Shown one piece after another: positions 46,917 through 59,402 of a stretch of 64,000 nucleotides of DNA. The number at the start of each line of letters is the position of its first letter. Within the stretch, counting starts at the first letter, position 1. The position numbers were made by a program, and so were the translations under genes. Source of the DNA: Sophora flavescens (lineage: Eukaryota; Streptophyta; Magnoliopsida; Fabales; Fabaceae). Below the pieces are notes generated by a model, which saw nothing but the letters and a program-made list of their open reading frames with translations, did no database searches and had not been told where the DNA came from. The stretch lies in the NCBI GenBank assembly GCA_030762895.1, contig CM061063.1, positions 51,167,196 through 51,231,195 of the forward strand, in the 5' to 3' direction.

Positions 46917-47908
46917 TGAAGTTGGGATAGACAAACACAATAAGGGGGTTGAATTGTGTTTGTTAATTATTTTCACAAAAACCCCTTTTGAGAAACATTT
47001 TCACAAGCAAAAGATAAAAAGTTTAAGCACACAAGAAATCTTTTTTTAAAAGATTAACAAAACCAAAATCAAATCCCACAGTCAGTATAAATAAATATAA
47101 CTTTAAAAGATAAGGGATAGAAAATTCACTCAAGTATTTTATCCTTGTTCACTCTCATCCAACCAAGAGTTGCGTCCAGTCCCTTCCACTTGAAGGATTT
47201 TCTCCACTATTTCCAAACAGTTTCTACAACAAGTATTCTACACCTCTCCAAGCTACAAGTATTGCTTTCTTGCCAAGTCTCTACAGGCTCTAATTCAATC
47301 ACAGTTTTTTCAAATATCTTTCTAACTCACTATATGTAAGGGTATGAAGGTTTAAGATCTACTGAATATTTTTACAAATATTCAACCTTAAGAATTACAG
47401 ACTTTTGCTTTACAAAGGGAATATGAGATTTGAATATCTTGCAAATGTTCAAAAGGCAAAAGTTGTTCTTCAGTGCTTGAGACCATCTATATATAGTGGT
47501 CTTAAGCTTTTCTTGCAAATCTCCAACGGTTATTCGAATAGTCCTGTTATAGAGATAGCATTAAATGCATGATATCCGTTGAGACTGATAGCTTGATTTT
47601 GGCATTGTTGAAAAGCATCCTTGGTTATCAGAAAAGCACGAAATGGAGGCTCACTGTCCTGAGCAATCGTACCTTAAAAAACTTTCTTTCCTCCTTTGTG
47701 TATAACCCAACTTTTGTCCTGCAATAAAGTTGTCATCGTACAGATCGTTTTTCAATTTCAATTATACTATTTGCTTTTTATATTTCCTTGATAGTACTAT
47801 GAATTTTCTCACAAAGGAACAAGGCATTAACCAGATAAAACAATTATAAAGAACATATATTCCATTGAAATAAATATCATTCATTTGAAATAAATTCAAT
47901 GTGATCCA
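46917..47908 (-). repeat. SIRE 5' LTR, truncated by the Tat insertion
   Basis: Matches 21055-21635 plus 30145-30530. The TATA box on the minus strand is at 47487-47496. About 500 bp of its outer end, seen at 30530-31045, is missing from the window. Just outside, at 46903-46915, is the initiator-Met primer site. Confidence 0.88.
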
Positions 47909-49904
47909 TGTCGCGACCAAAAAGAAAACTTGTTTTTCTTTTAGAGAATAAACATGGAGTTGCCACCAATTTTATCTAATTTATGAAAAATTGGAAAACC
48001 CTTAAAACGCATTTTGAAACCAAGATATAGCTTGGGAGCCGATTATGTTTAGGGAAGGCATGAAGATTGAACCCCGCGGCACCCTAGAACATTCATTAAA
48101 AAGGGTTACCAAAATTAATTGTTCAAGTTTTTAGTAACTTTGAAAATATTTACTTTACCCTTTTTACTTGAATTTTTTTAGAATCAATCAATTATGCAAT
48201 CAAAGGGATTCATTATTTTCAAAAGATTTCCATTTTGAAGAGAAACTACTAACTTTAGCATTTATTATTAATTAAGAAAATTAAAAAAATCCAAAAAAAA
48301 TCAATTACATTAATAACATTGCAATCACCATAATGAGTTAATGACTAGATGGAAAATTTAGATGATAGCCTCGATAAACATAAATGTCATTTAAAAATAT
48401 TCTTGAAAATCAACAAATCATTTACAGAGTTTTGATTCTTCCTAAGCACACAATTTAAGTATTTGACTAAAACACATCCCAGGAATTCATCAACTAAGGC
48501 ATATTTTCAAATTTTATCAAATCAAGTTTATAAAGCATTGAACTAACTCAAGTATTCTAACAGACACGACTTCTAGCCATCATATGGCTTGCAAATTAAA
48601 ACAAAGCACCCCTTAATCACCATAACAGGTGCATGGTCTAGCACAAAGGGAATGAAACCAAAAACTCATATCCAATCCTATAGTAACTCAGCATACAATC
48701 CAAACAGAACATGAACCATCATTAGCAAGAACAAAAATAAATAAAAACCCAATAAGAACAGTGTTCCTAATTCAGTGATCAAGAGGAAGAAATTAAGGTT
48801 ACCAAACGATATCTTCCTTTGATATTTCTCTTGATGTTCCCTAAATCACAGAGAATGAGTTCCAAATAACAGTGACTGAGTACAATAATTGTGACTCTCC
48901 CTGACTTCTCAATCTACCTTTTTCCAAATTTCTCAACGAAACCAAAAAACAACAAGAGGAAACGGAACACTCTCCACAGAAGAAAAAAAAGAACAAGAAA
49001 TCTGAGAATTTTTTTGAAGTTGACACACACAGATCAAAGAATTTCTTGGCCCCCTTTTCTGTCAAAACCGAAACTCCCCTTTTCTGTCAAAACGAAAAAA
49101 CTCTCTTTTCTCTCAAAACCGAAAAAAAAAACTCCCTTTTATAGGGTAGAGAAGAGGACTTCATGCTTCTCCTTACCCAACGGCTTCAAGGTTGGTCTCA
49201 CGAAATCCGGAGCTTGGGAGGTTCTGAGCAGAGATCGCGTGTTCCCAGGTGGAGGTGGCGTGAGCAGGGGAAATGAGTCGATATGATGTGAAGGTTGCGT
49301 GTTTGAAGAGAGAAGGAAGTATGGTGCGGTTAAGAGAGTGGAGGAGATGGGGTTTTGTATGATATGTAAAATGGTTTTTTTTAGGATTAGGAGTGGGGCT
49401 GCTAGGTTAAAATGAAGGAGGAGATGAGGAAGAAGAAGGACCATTGGGTAGAGGAGGTGTAGGGGCAGCTGGAAGTGGGAAGAGCAAGAGAGGTTTTGTC
49501 TGATATGTAAAATGGGGTTTTTTAGGGTTAGGAGAAGTAACTCCATCTCCTTTCTTCTTTACGCTGATTGTCCTTTTCTCCTTCTTTTATTCCCCCTTTC
49601 TTCATTATCTTCTTCTTCTTCTTTCTTTATTCTTTAGCCTCCAGCCTGAAAATAAAATTGTAGTGGACGGAACCTCCTCATCCAACAGGAAGTTAAGTGT
49701 GCAATGGACGGCCTCCTCGTCCAACAGAAAGTTAAAATGCAATGGACGACTTACTCCTCCAACAGAAAATTAGATATGAACCTCCTCCTCGTCTCTTGGT
49801 TATTTTCTTTTTCTTCTTTCTTTCTTTTTTATTATTTTCTAGTCCCCCTGAAATATAAAATCATAATAAAATTAAATTAAGACGGACAAAAATGGGTGTT
49901 CACA
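47909..49904 (-). repeat. 3' LTR of the Tat/Ogre element
   Basis: 1996 bp, TG...CA ends. The TATA box on the minus strand is TATAAAAG at 49136-49143. Short direct repeats of CTTTTCTGTCAAAAC lie at 49056-49125. U3 carries GGACGG...CGTCC units at 49670-49800, which are also found outside the LTR. Confidence 0.85.
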
Positions 49905-50045
49905 GTTGCCCCTCTTTACTTGTTGCATACTAGAAGACATGATTAGTCATGACTTTTCATGTGTTATAGTAATGAACAAGTAAAGAAAATGAACACATAT
50001 TTTGTCCGTCAAAAAGAAAACCTCACAGTTTGAAAATAAATTTGC

Positions 50046-50506
50046 AGTGGACGGAACTTCTTCGTCCAATAGGAAAGTAAATATGCAGCGAGCCTCAGAG
50101 CTCGAAAATAAAATTCCAGTGAGCCCCAGAGCTCGAAAATAAAAATGCAGTGAGCCTATAAAATTGCAGTGAGCCTCAGAGACCGAAAATAAAATTGCAG
50201 TGAGCCTCAGAGATCGAAAATAAAATTACAGTGAGCCTTAGAGCTAGAAAATAAAATTACAGTGGATGGAACCCCCTCGTCCAACAGGAAAGTAAATATG
50301 CAGCGAATCTCAGAGCTCGAAAATAAAATTGCACTGAGCCTCAGAGCTCAAAAATTAAAATGCAGTGAGCCTCAGAGCTCGAAAATAAAATTGCAGGGAG
50401 CCTCAGAGCTCGAAAATAAAATTGTAGTGAGCCTCAGAACTCGAAAATAAAAATGCAGTGAGCCTTAGAGCTCGAAGATAAAATTGCAGTGTGCCTCAGA
50501 GCTCGA
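50046..50506 (-). repeat. 31-bp tandem repeat array in the Tat 3' untranslated region
   Basis: About 13 units of GCAGTGAGCCTCAGAGCTCG + AAAATAAAATT, arranged in two larger blocks. Each block is headed by a GTGGACGGAAC..CTTCGTCC segment (50046 and 50261). The ORF at 50262-50450 is only the repeat read as protein. Confidence 0.92.
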
Positions 50507-51402
50507 CAAAATTCAATCAGTAATCTGAAACTAATGGGAATCCCTTCCTTTTGAAAACAGCGGAACCAAATGCTCCATGGAAAATCTTCCACCAACCAAA
50601 CCTTCGTTCACCGACCACTCTGGGACGAGGCATCACTCATTCTTTTAACAACATTGGTCACCCAAGAATCTGATAACATATGAGGTGGATGTTATGTTTA
50701 TTCTCCCAAGCTTATTTGCATCATTCTTTTATCGTCCAGTGCATGCTATCTCTTCCATTGAATTTGAAATATTGAGTCCTTTTGGTTCAAACCATTCATT
50801 GGTGCTGTCATTAGAATTATCAAATCATACCATTAAACTTATATTTACTTTTATTGAGACATGACCATAGTGATTAAACATGAGAGTGAACACGACAGGG
50901 GAGTGTGAATGAAAAGCCTCTTGCCTTAATACGAGAATTTAGTTTGTTAAGAGAAAATAACAATATGAGAACAAAATTACAAAAGGGATCATGAAGATTA
51001 AAAGCAAAGATAAGCAAAGAAAATTACGAGAATCACATAAAATTTGCCCCAGTGTTGGTCCTTTGATTTTCATTTAATTGATTCCCCACAGCCTTTTGAT
51101 GACACAGATCTTGGCTTCTGTTTCTGATTCCTCAAACGCACCTTCTTGAATCATTCCTCAACAATCTTTCCCCAGTGTGGTGAGTGTTTGCAGAAGTGTT
51201 GGACCATATCCTCCCCCTAGGCTGCCTTTACAGGTTTTCAGCCTAAGGTTCTTTTTACCCTAACTTTTGCCTAGGTTGCCCTTTCGGTTTTTCAACCTAG
51301 CGGGCCTTTTCTTTTGTTTTGTTTTCATTGTTCTTTGCCCTAACTTTTGCCTAGGCCGCCCTTTCGGGTTTTCAACCCAGTGGGCTCTCTCTCTTTTTTT
51401 TT
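50507..51402 (-). other. Rest of the Tat 3' untranslated region
   Basis: No coding seen. A duplicated motif, TTTTGCCTAGG.YGCCCTTTCGG, occurs at about 51262 and 51346. Confidence 0.5.
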
Positions 51403-52430
51403 TCAAGCATAAAACTTTTTCACAGCATCAGAGTTTACTGGCCTTGGTAACTCTTCCTCATCCATGTTTTGCAGAGTCAAAGCTCCTCCTGAGAATGCTT
51501 GTTTGACAATATAAGGACCATCATAATTCGACACCCATTTTCCTCGGGCATCCTCCCGATTAGGGAGGATTTTCTTTAAAACCAGGTCCCTCTTGCAAAA
51601 TTCTCTAGAGCGAACCTTCTTATTGAAAGCTCTTGTCATTCTACTTTGATACAATTGACCGTGACAGATAGCTGCCAGTCTTTTCTCTTCTGTCATGTTA
51701 AACTTATAATATCGAGTTTTCACCCACTCAGATTCTTCTAAATCTACTTCCATCAAGACTCTTAGCAAAGGTATTTCCACTTCGATAGGTGAGATAGCCT
51801 CCATCCCATACACCAAAGAGAAAGGGGTTACCCCAGTGCTTGATCGTATATTAGTCCGATAAGCATGTAGAGCATATGGCAGCATTTCGTGCCAGTCTTT
51901 ATAATTTACAACCATCTTGGCAACGATCTTCTTGATATTTTTGTTTACTGCTTCAACTGCACCATTCATTTGAGGCCTATAAGGAGCTGAATTGTGGTGT
52001 TTGATTTTGAAGCCATCGCAAAACTTTTGAATCTCGGCACCATTAAGATTAGCAGCATTATCTGTGATTATCCTCTCTTGGATCCCGTATCTACAGGCGA
52101 TGTCCTTCTTGAGGAATTTGAGAAACACCCTTTGAGTTATGCTGGCATATGAAGCAGCTTCTACCATTTTAGTGAAATAGTCTATCTCCACCAAAATGAA
52201 ACGATGACCATTGGAAGCCTTGGGATTAATGGGACCGATGACATCTATTCCCCACATCGAAAAAGGCCATGGGGATGCTAAATTATGCAATGGAAATGGA
52301 GGTGCATTGACCTGGTCTGCATACATCTGACATTTTTGGAATTTACGAACGTGCTCTATACAATCCGACTCCATAATAGACCAATAATAGCCACTTCTCA
52401 ATATTTTCCGAGCCATCATGTGGCCATCTC
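51403..52430 (-). pseudogene. Tat integrase
   Basis: It reads RSGYYWSIMESDCIEHVRKF with CQ of the zinc region, then catalytic residues in GIDVIGPINPKAS (D), ITDNAANL (D) and GAVEAVNKNIKK (E, 35 residues on). It ends in the usual C-terminal domain VLKKILPNREDARGKWVSNY and a stop at 51403. This 338-residue stretch is open. The N-terminal part is joined to the RNase H frame through a frameshift near 52430. Confidence 0.9.
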
Positions 52431-53252
52431 AATCTTTCTATTTGCTTCGCTTGCCTCTGTCGGGTATTTCTTATTCTGAATATATTGCTTGATATCATGA
52501 TACCAAGGCTTACCATTTGATTCTCCTTCCACATGGGCACAGTATGCCGGTTCATCTTGCACTTAACTTGGATGGGTTGGACATTGGTATCGATATCCAG
52601 CTTGGTCATGGCAGCTAGTATGGCTAAAGCATCAACAAACTGATTCTTGTCTCTAGTTAAATATGAGAAAGTAATCTCATCAAACTTTGCAATCAACTGA
52701 GTCAAGTATTTATGATACGGAATCAACTTGGAGTCTTTGGTTTGCCATTCACCATGGACTTGGTAAATGATCCGAGCTGCATCCCCGAAGACTTTCAACT
52801 GTTTTATACCAAGTTCAAGTGCCATTTGTAATCCACTAGAACATGCCTCGTATTCTGCAATATTGTTCGTACATTCAAATTTCAGCTTTACGGCCACCGG
52901 GTACTGCTTGTCGTTTGGTGAGATAACCACTGCTCCTATACCACTGCCATGCATATTGACTGCTCCATCATAATACATCTTCCACACATCTTCCTATTCT
53001 TCATCTTCCTCGAGGGACATTATTTCTCCATTTGGGAACTCGGAGTTGACAGGCCATCCATCCTCAAGAGGATTCTCTGCTAAATGATCAGCAATCGCAC
53101 TTCCTTTGATGGACTTCTGAGTCATATATTTGATGTCAAATTCTGACAATATCACTTGCCACTTCGAAACTCTTAAGGAGATATGAGGACTTTCGAAGAT
53201 ATACTTCAAAGGATCCATTCGAGAAATTAGCCAAATGGTGTGATATAACATG
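52431..53252 (-). pseudogene. Tat RNase H end and second (additional) RNase H domain
   Basis: From 53251, TIWLISRMDPLKYIFESPHI and the end of the first RNase H region. A TAG lies at 52994-52996 in the same frame. Then comes a second RNase H, WKMYYDGAVNMHGSGIGAVV, with EYEACSSGLQMALELGIK and FGDAARIIYQ; its D, E and D are all present. Possession of this extra domain places the element in Tat/Ogre. The upstream coding is lost at 53252, where the LARD-like element begins. Confidence 0.88.
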
Positions 53253-53784
53253 TACTATCTGAGTCATCTGGAGGATCCATCTGTGACAATTACTGTATAA
53301 TTTACTATGACTCTTTTCCGATTTTTTATGATAGAACTGTTTCTTATCCCCACAATATTTCTGTATGTTGTATTTTATCTCCTTGTGGAATTGTACGAGA
53401 AGACCCCGTGGATGAGCGTAACCAAGAGGCGTTGGATGGAACTCCCTACGAACCGGAGGCTGGAGGACGAGCTGTGACCCATGGTGATTAGGGTATAGTT
53501 AATTATGGCCAGTGCGTCTCGTGAGGCATATTTTTATTATGTTATCCACTGTTTAACTTTTTTCTAAGTATATGCCTGTGAGGGATCCTACTGATAGGAT
53601 ATCCTCAACAGTGTTTTGTAATATGCATAATATACTTATATTGTGATATGTCATTCTATATGAAGTTGTATACTTTATAAGTTAAGTTTTAATTTTTACG
53701 TATTTTCATGTTAAGCATATGATTAAGTAATTAAATAATGAGGTTTTAATCTAATGACACAAAGAGGCACAGCGGGATGTCTCA

Positions 53785-54949
53785 TTTTGGTATTAGAGCA
53801 GTTTGGTTCTAAAACGGACTATGGGTTATGTCCGATTAGAAACAAGGACTGCGAGGTATAGGATGTTGTTACTGGTCGTGTCTAGTTGAATCCACATCGG
53901 ATATTGACTATGCTTAGAAGTTGGGTAGTGAGTCCGACCACGATAACTAACATTGGTATGCAACAGTCGGTAGCTGATGATAGAGGAGCCAGTGTTAAGA
54001 GAGGACGAGCTGGAAAAAGGAGTTCCAGCAGCAGGACTGCCGATGGCCAGACCTCAGGTCACTGGGAGAGTGATTACTATGAGGGGAGCTGAATTCTCTC
54101 AATCTGGGGATCTTATATGAGGTATGTATTTGATATCTGGTAGACTTTGTTTGTTTTTCTACGTAGCATAATAGACAAGAAAGTGATGAGAGTTTTGTTG
54201 AGGTATAGTTGTGACTGGTAGGATATGAACCCTTAAGATCAATATCGGTGAGTGAGACAATTACTCTATGTCAAATGTTGATCGAGGCATAGTATTACTA
54301 AGAGAATCTAAGGTAATGATCAAATACTCGTAGTTAGTATGGATGGTATGAATTTGGAAGATTAAAGGAAAAGTACCTATAGTAGTTTTACCTAAGATGA
54401 ACATGAGCAGGAAAGATAACTTCTTTTGGTTTTAATTGCATTAAGAGGTGCAATAATGTTCTTTTGAGGATTAAGATGTGTGATTTTGATATAATCTGGA
54501 ATAGTGGAATACGCTACAAGGATCTAAGACTGTGAATGGATACATTAAGTAGGAAGTTAGGGTAGTATTGATTGCGGTGTTAATTGTAGAAGTTAGATGT
54601 TGAAATGGATTGTGGTGTTAATTGCGGGAGTTAGATGTTGAAATAAGGTCCTCTAGTGGATCAGTAGTAAGAAGAAGGAAAGTATTAAGTTTTAATTATG
54701 TCCTTCAAAGATGATAGATCAAGGTGAAATGTTAAGGACAATGAATATAATGTAGTGATGGATTGTTTCGAGGATAAATAGAACAATATAAGAATGAATT
54801 ATGTTATGAAGTTACTGTTGTCACCTCTGGGAAAGACAGCGATGGGAAATATAATATGCGATTTTTAGATTAAGATACGATTACAAGATGAGGTATAGTT
54901 TTGAGTTAAGAAATTCCGAGGACGATTTTTTTTTTAAGAGGGGTAGTAA
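53785..54949 (+). other. Non-coding interior of the LARD-like element
   Basis: Starts with the primer site. The only ORF over 60 codons (53886-54092) lies where gag would start and has a basic SSSSR-type stretch, possibly a gag relic. The rest has stops in all frames. Confidence 0.6.
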
Positions 54950-57900
54950 TGTAACAGCCTGATTTTAATTATATTGTTCAACCGGTTAAAATATAATTAA
55001 TTATATTTTAATTTGAGAGTTAGAAAGTGTTTTGATTAAAATAAAATCATATTCAGATGAAAGTCGGTCTGCGTTTTCACTGCTAATACAAGTTTGTTGT
55101 ACAGAAAACCTAATTTTGACCTGTGAACGAGACGGTTAGTGTTTTTAATATGTTTCCTTCAACTTTGGTTATTTTGAAAATTTTCGTTCAAAAATGGAAT
55201 ATAATATTTTATTTGGGAGAAAACGTCGGAAGAATTACGATCGGAAAATACAACCGGGTATGAAATTGAGCAGATTAGGGAGCACAAAAAAAGTGAAGTG
55301 ACTTGATGGGACTTGATGGAAATGGGTTATGACACACTCCAAAAGTGTAATCATCACACTTTTCAAATTATAACATATTATATTATAAAAACATATTTTT
55401 CTCTTTCCTCTTCAACCAAACAAGTCTTAAAGACAAAATTTGCTCTCCAAGCTCATCTTCTCTCCAAAATTTCGTGCTCCCCACTCTCTCCTCTATAAAA
55501 TCGTCACTCATCTTCATTCTCTCATTTTCTTCCTCCATCTTCATACTTCTTCAACTTCTTCCATTTCTTCTTTTTTTTCAAACACTTAAAGCTTCAATTT
55601 TTATTATTCTTTTCCACTTGAGTTCTTCATTAAAGTTCTTCTTTATACTAAGGGTAATGCTCTCATATGAATCTTTTTACAAGTTTCATCTTTTATTTCT
55701 TAGTTTGCTTTATGTGTTCTTTATATGATTTAAACTTCTAAAATCTCTCTAAAATGGTAGAAAACTCCTTTTGAGTTGAAACCACTTTCTATAGTCTTAT
55801 ATTAACTTATATTTTCACATAATAAGAGGTTGTGTAAAACAAAAATCTCTACCTATATCTTCCAATGAAGGTCGAATGCTTGCATTTGTGACCTATGAAG
55901 TTTTTGTTTCAACTTTTGGAATATAATCTTGTGTTTGAGTTTCTAACTATCCATTGATCTTGAATCTATAAATCTTGGAAGTTTTGATAGCTTGTTCCTA
56001 TGATGGCAAAAAAATATAAATAAGTAGGCCTAGGATACTATGTTTGAACTTTCCAAGTATGATCATCGATTTAGAACTCTTAATACCTTGTGATTCTAAA
56101 CCTAAGAGTTTTAGTTAAACAAAGAATATTTTCCTCATCATCCTATGATGGCCGAAACTTAGTGTTTAGGTGCTAGGATGTTTGAGTTTTTATTTTTCCA
56201 AAATGATCATGGACTTAAGCTCCATAAGATATTTGGATGCTAAGTCTAAGAGATTGGAAAGTTTAAGGATTTCTAACTTGTTTATTCCATGTTATTAAAG
56301 TTAGGATGTATTTTAAAGATTTCTAACCTATAAATTCTATGAAGGCCGAACCTAGAAGGTTATGGCCCTAGGATACTTTGTTCTTATTTTTACAAAATGA
56401 TCATGATTTTGAGCTCCTTAATACATATGGATGCTAAACCTAAGAGATTGGAAAGTTTAGTGAATGCTAGCCTATTTTACTAGCCTTGGCCGAATACCCT
56501 AAGTGTATAACTTAGTGGTATTTTAATTCAACTTTGTTAAATGATCATTGTTTATAAACTTCTAACACTTAAGGATCATAAATCCATGAGTTGTATAATT
56601 TTCGAGAATCTCTAACCCTAAGAACTAGTCTTGGCCGAACCTATACCTTGTGGTTTAGTGTTCTTATTTGATTTTAACCTGTGATTTTGTGTTCATAACC
56701 TTAGACTTCCAACACGGAGGAAACGAGGACGTTCGTGGTATACCTCTTTGAGCATCTAATCTCCTTACCTTCACAGAAGGTGGAGTTATACTTTGTGGTG
56801 TGACGACGAGGAGCTTCGAGTTCGGGAGTTCGGTGATAACCCAGGTGGGGGAAAGTACCAACCTATATTCGGAATGGATAAGTAGTAGATTATATAATAA
56901 TTGTGTAGGGCGACCTAAACCCTACTAGTAGTCGAGTAATTGACGAGACCAAAATCACATTGGAAACCTTTTCTGAAAAACCGATGGCGATTCGGGGATT
57001 GTAGGTTTATCGATATTAGGTTGATTTTATATTCTTGATGGTTGATTTGAGCTTATTACATTTATTGAATTGATTTTTGTGCTATGTTGGTGATATTGGA
57101 ATATTTTGATTGATATTGTATTATGCATAATCTGTTTGGTTTTTATTATTATGCTTAGTGGATTTTAAGCAAAGATATATATGTTGTCTACGAGATGATT
57201 GTTTTGGGTGTGAGGATAATGATGATTTAGAAGTGCCTAACTTGGATGATGTATGTTAAAGAGGTGTTATGGCATAGAATATGTGTCAAGTTCTAATGGA
57301 AGGTTAAGGCACTAGGATGTTGTTAAATCGGGTTGGTGGGATTCAAGTATAGGTGTTGTTATCCATGGTCGTGTATTGGTAATATAATACACAAAAACAA
57401 AAGCGTATTGGTAATATAATACACCAAGACAAAAGTGTATTCGTAATATAATACACAAAGACAAAAGTGTATTGGTAATACGCAAGGACATCTATGTATT
57501 GATAATATAATACACCGTGTATTGGTAATATAATATACGTAAAACACTTTTGTGTATTGGTAATATAATACACCGTGTATTGGTAATATAATACACGTAA
57601 AACATTTATGTGTATTGGTAATATAATACACCGTGTATTGATAATATAATAACGTAAAACACTTCTGTGTATTGGTAATATAATACATCATGTATTGGTA
57701 ATATAATACACGTAAAATCAAGAGTTCTCGCGAGACCACTTCCACCTTAACGGGAATGGGGGTGGAACACCTTAACGGGAATGGAGGTGTGAACTAGGTG
57801 GAACATCCTAACGGGAATGAGGGTGTGCCCCGATGCAAATGAGAGATGGTGATAGGAGTGGTAGTGGCCACGATAACGTAAAGACATGGTGACAGGATTA

Positions 57901-58436
57901 AAGGGGTTATGTTAAAATAACGTGTTAGATTTCCTGAGAGTAAGGGTAGAGGATGATATATATTAACCCGAGGATGATTCGTTAGTTATGTGTGTTGATT
58001 ATCTGTGACAATTACTGTATAATTTACTATGACTCTTTTTCGATTTTTGATGATAGAACTGTTTCTTATCCCCTGTATATTTCTGTATGTTGTATTTTAT
58101 CTCCTTGTGGAATTGTACGAGAAGACCCTGTGGATGAGCGTAACCAAGAGGCGTTGGATGGAACTCCCTACGAACCGGAGGCTGGAGGACGAGCTGTGAC
58201 CCATGGTGATTAGGGTCTAGTTAGTTATGGCCAGTGCGTCTCGTGAGGCATATTTTTATTATGTTATCCACTGTTTAACTTTTGTCTAAGTATATGCCTG
58301 TGAGGAATCTTACTGATAGGATATCCTCAACAGTGTTTTGTAATATGCATAATATACTTATATTGTGATATGCCATTCTATATGAAGTTGTATACTTTAT
58401 AAGTTAAGTTTTAATTTTTACGTATTTTCATGTTAA
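54950..58436 (+). repeat. 3' LTR of the LARD-like element
   Basis: Starts TGTAACAGCCTGATTTTAAT. TATA-like CTATAAAATC near 55491. It shares the degenerate repeats (56160-56500) and the hairpin minisatellite with 17710-21039. The last 70 bp are missing. Confidence 0.85.
57371..57711 (+). repeat. Hairpin minisatellite, about twelve units
   Basis: Same GTGTATTGGTAATATAATAC + AC unit as at 20252-20405, but roughly twelve units. Several are paired back to back with no spacer (CACCGTGTATT). One unit is shortened (GTGTATTGGTAATACGC). Confidence 0.9.
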
Positions 58437-59135
58437 GGCATCAATTTGTAACAAAAAGTTCCCCAAGGAGTAATAAAAGTTGTTTTTTCTTTGTCATCAT
58501 CATCCATGAGGATCTGATTGTACCTAGAATACCAATCCATGAAAGAAAACATATGACTTCTGGCTGTACTGTCTATGAGGATATCAATATGAGGTTGCGA
58601 GAAATCATCCTTCGGACTGGCTTTATTGATATCACGGTAGTCCACGCACATTCTGACCCTTCCATTCTTCTTTGGTACTGGAACAACATTAGCTACCCAT
58701 TCCGGGTGTCTAGCCACTTCCAGAAAGCCAGCCTCTAACTGCTTGGTGACTTCTTCCTTGATCTTCAGCGACATCTCAGGATGCATCCTCCTTAATTTTT
58801 GCTTCTTTGGAACCATATATGGGTATAAGGGAATTTTATGCGATGCTATCTCAGGATCTAAACCTGGCATGTCTCTGTAGGACCATGCAAAAACGTCCAG
58901 ATACTCTTTGAATAGTGCAACAATTTCTTCACGCTCCGGGTTATCCACTATTTTCAACTCCTTTTTGTCTTCCTCGATCCCCATATTGATCACTTCTGCA
59001 ACCTCATCATTCGAGCTAATCCCTTCTTCTGACCGTTTTGCCATCTTTATGAATTCTTCAATGTCTTTTTCTTCCTCATTGGATTCAAGGTTGTATTCAT
59101 CAACGGCCGTGAGGGAATCAATAAATGAGTTTTCA
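58437..59135 (-). pseudogene. Tat reverse transcriptase, N-terminal half
   Basis: The frame is open from about 59135 (IDSLTAVDEYNLESNEEE) through VFAWSYRDMPGLDPEIASHK and RVRMCVDYRDINKASPKDDF to TTFITPWGTFCYKLMP, where it is cut by the LARD-like element. The fingers and first palm motif (SFMDWYSRYNQI) are present. The catalytic YVDD box and the thumb are missing, together with the first RNase H core. Confidence 0.9.
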
Positions 59136-59402
59136 AAGTCCCTCTCCCAAGGTAAATCTTTAGTGGAAGGAGTATTCCTGGAAGAAAAAAGTCGGGAATA
59201 TGAGAAGTGTAGGCAAGAGTCTTATTCATGAAAGAAAAGCTTAAACAAAGTAAAGAAATGAAAGAGAGAGAAAAGAAATGATGGAACCAAAAGGAAAACA
59301 CCAGACAAAGTGCTACATTCTCATTCATGTCTCAAACAAAGTAAACATCAGTTCAAATTTAGTACAATAAGATAATTACTTCATGGAAATTACATCAACA
59401 AA
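59136..59402 (-). other. Linker between the Tat G-patch-like and RT regions
   Basis: Decayed coding or linker; no domain recognised. Confidence 0.4.

Larger units (their letters stand above)
21055..47908 (-). mobile_element. SIRE/Maximus-type Ty1/copia element, host of nested insertions
   Basis: Its 3' LTR starts TGAAGTTGG at 21055 and ends TTCCAACA at 31045; the 5' LTR is 46917-47908. The primer site on the minus strand, TTGGTATCAGAGC (46903-46915), pairs with initiator tRNA-Met; the polypurine tract complement CTCCCCCTTTT is at 31049-31059. The order on the minus strand is gag, protease, integrase, RT, RNase H, envelope-like region, LTR, which is the SIRE/Maximus layout. Three other elements interrupt it: at 21636-30139, at 37599-45040 and from 47909 on. 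The last cuts off the outer part of the 5' LTR. The 5 bp to the left (GTATT, 21050-21054) should recur beyond the window. All coding parts carry stops or frameshifts. Confidence 0.88.
53253..58436 (+). mobile_element. LARD-like element with long LTRs and non-coding interior, inside the Tat RT
   Basis: Order: LTR 3' part (about 53271-53784), primer-binding site TGGTATTAGAGCA (53788-53800, initiator Met type), 1.15-kb interior, polypurine-like AAGAGGGGTAGTAA, then an LTR from 54950 that breaks off at 58436, about 70 bp short of its end. The complete LTR would be about 3.55 kb. The interior has no gag, protease, RT or integrase motif. Short interior with very long LTRs is the LARD design. The same family gives the LTR at 17710-21039. 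Both outer ends are truncated, and about 0.8 kb of Tat coding is missing at the site. Confidence 0.8.

Noticed and set aside
50046..50506. Open reading frame of repeated SELENKI-type peptide (50262-50450)
   Set aside because: It is the 31-bp tandem repeat read in one frame; adjacent blocks break the frame and it lies in a retroelement 3' region.
53253..58436. Integration of a one-LTR circle opened within the LTR
   Set aside because: That would make the two LTR pieces add up to exactly one LTR. Here they overlap by about 450 bp, so truncation or recombination is more likely.
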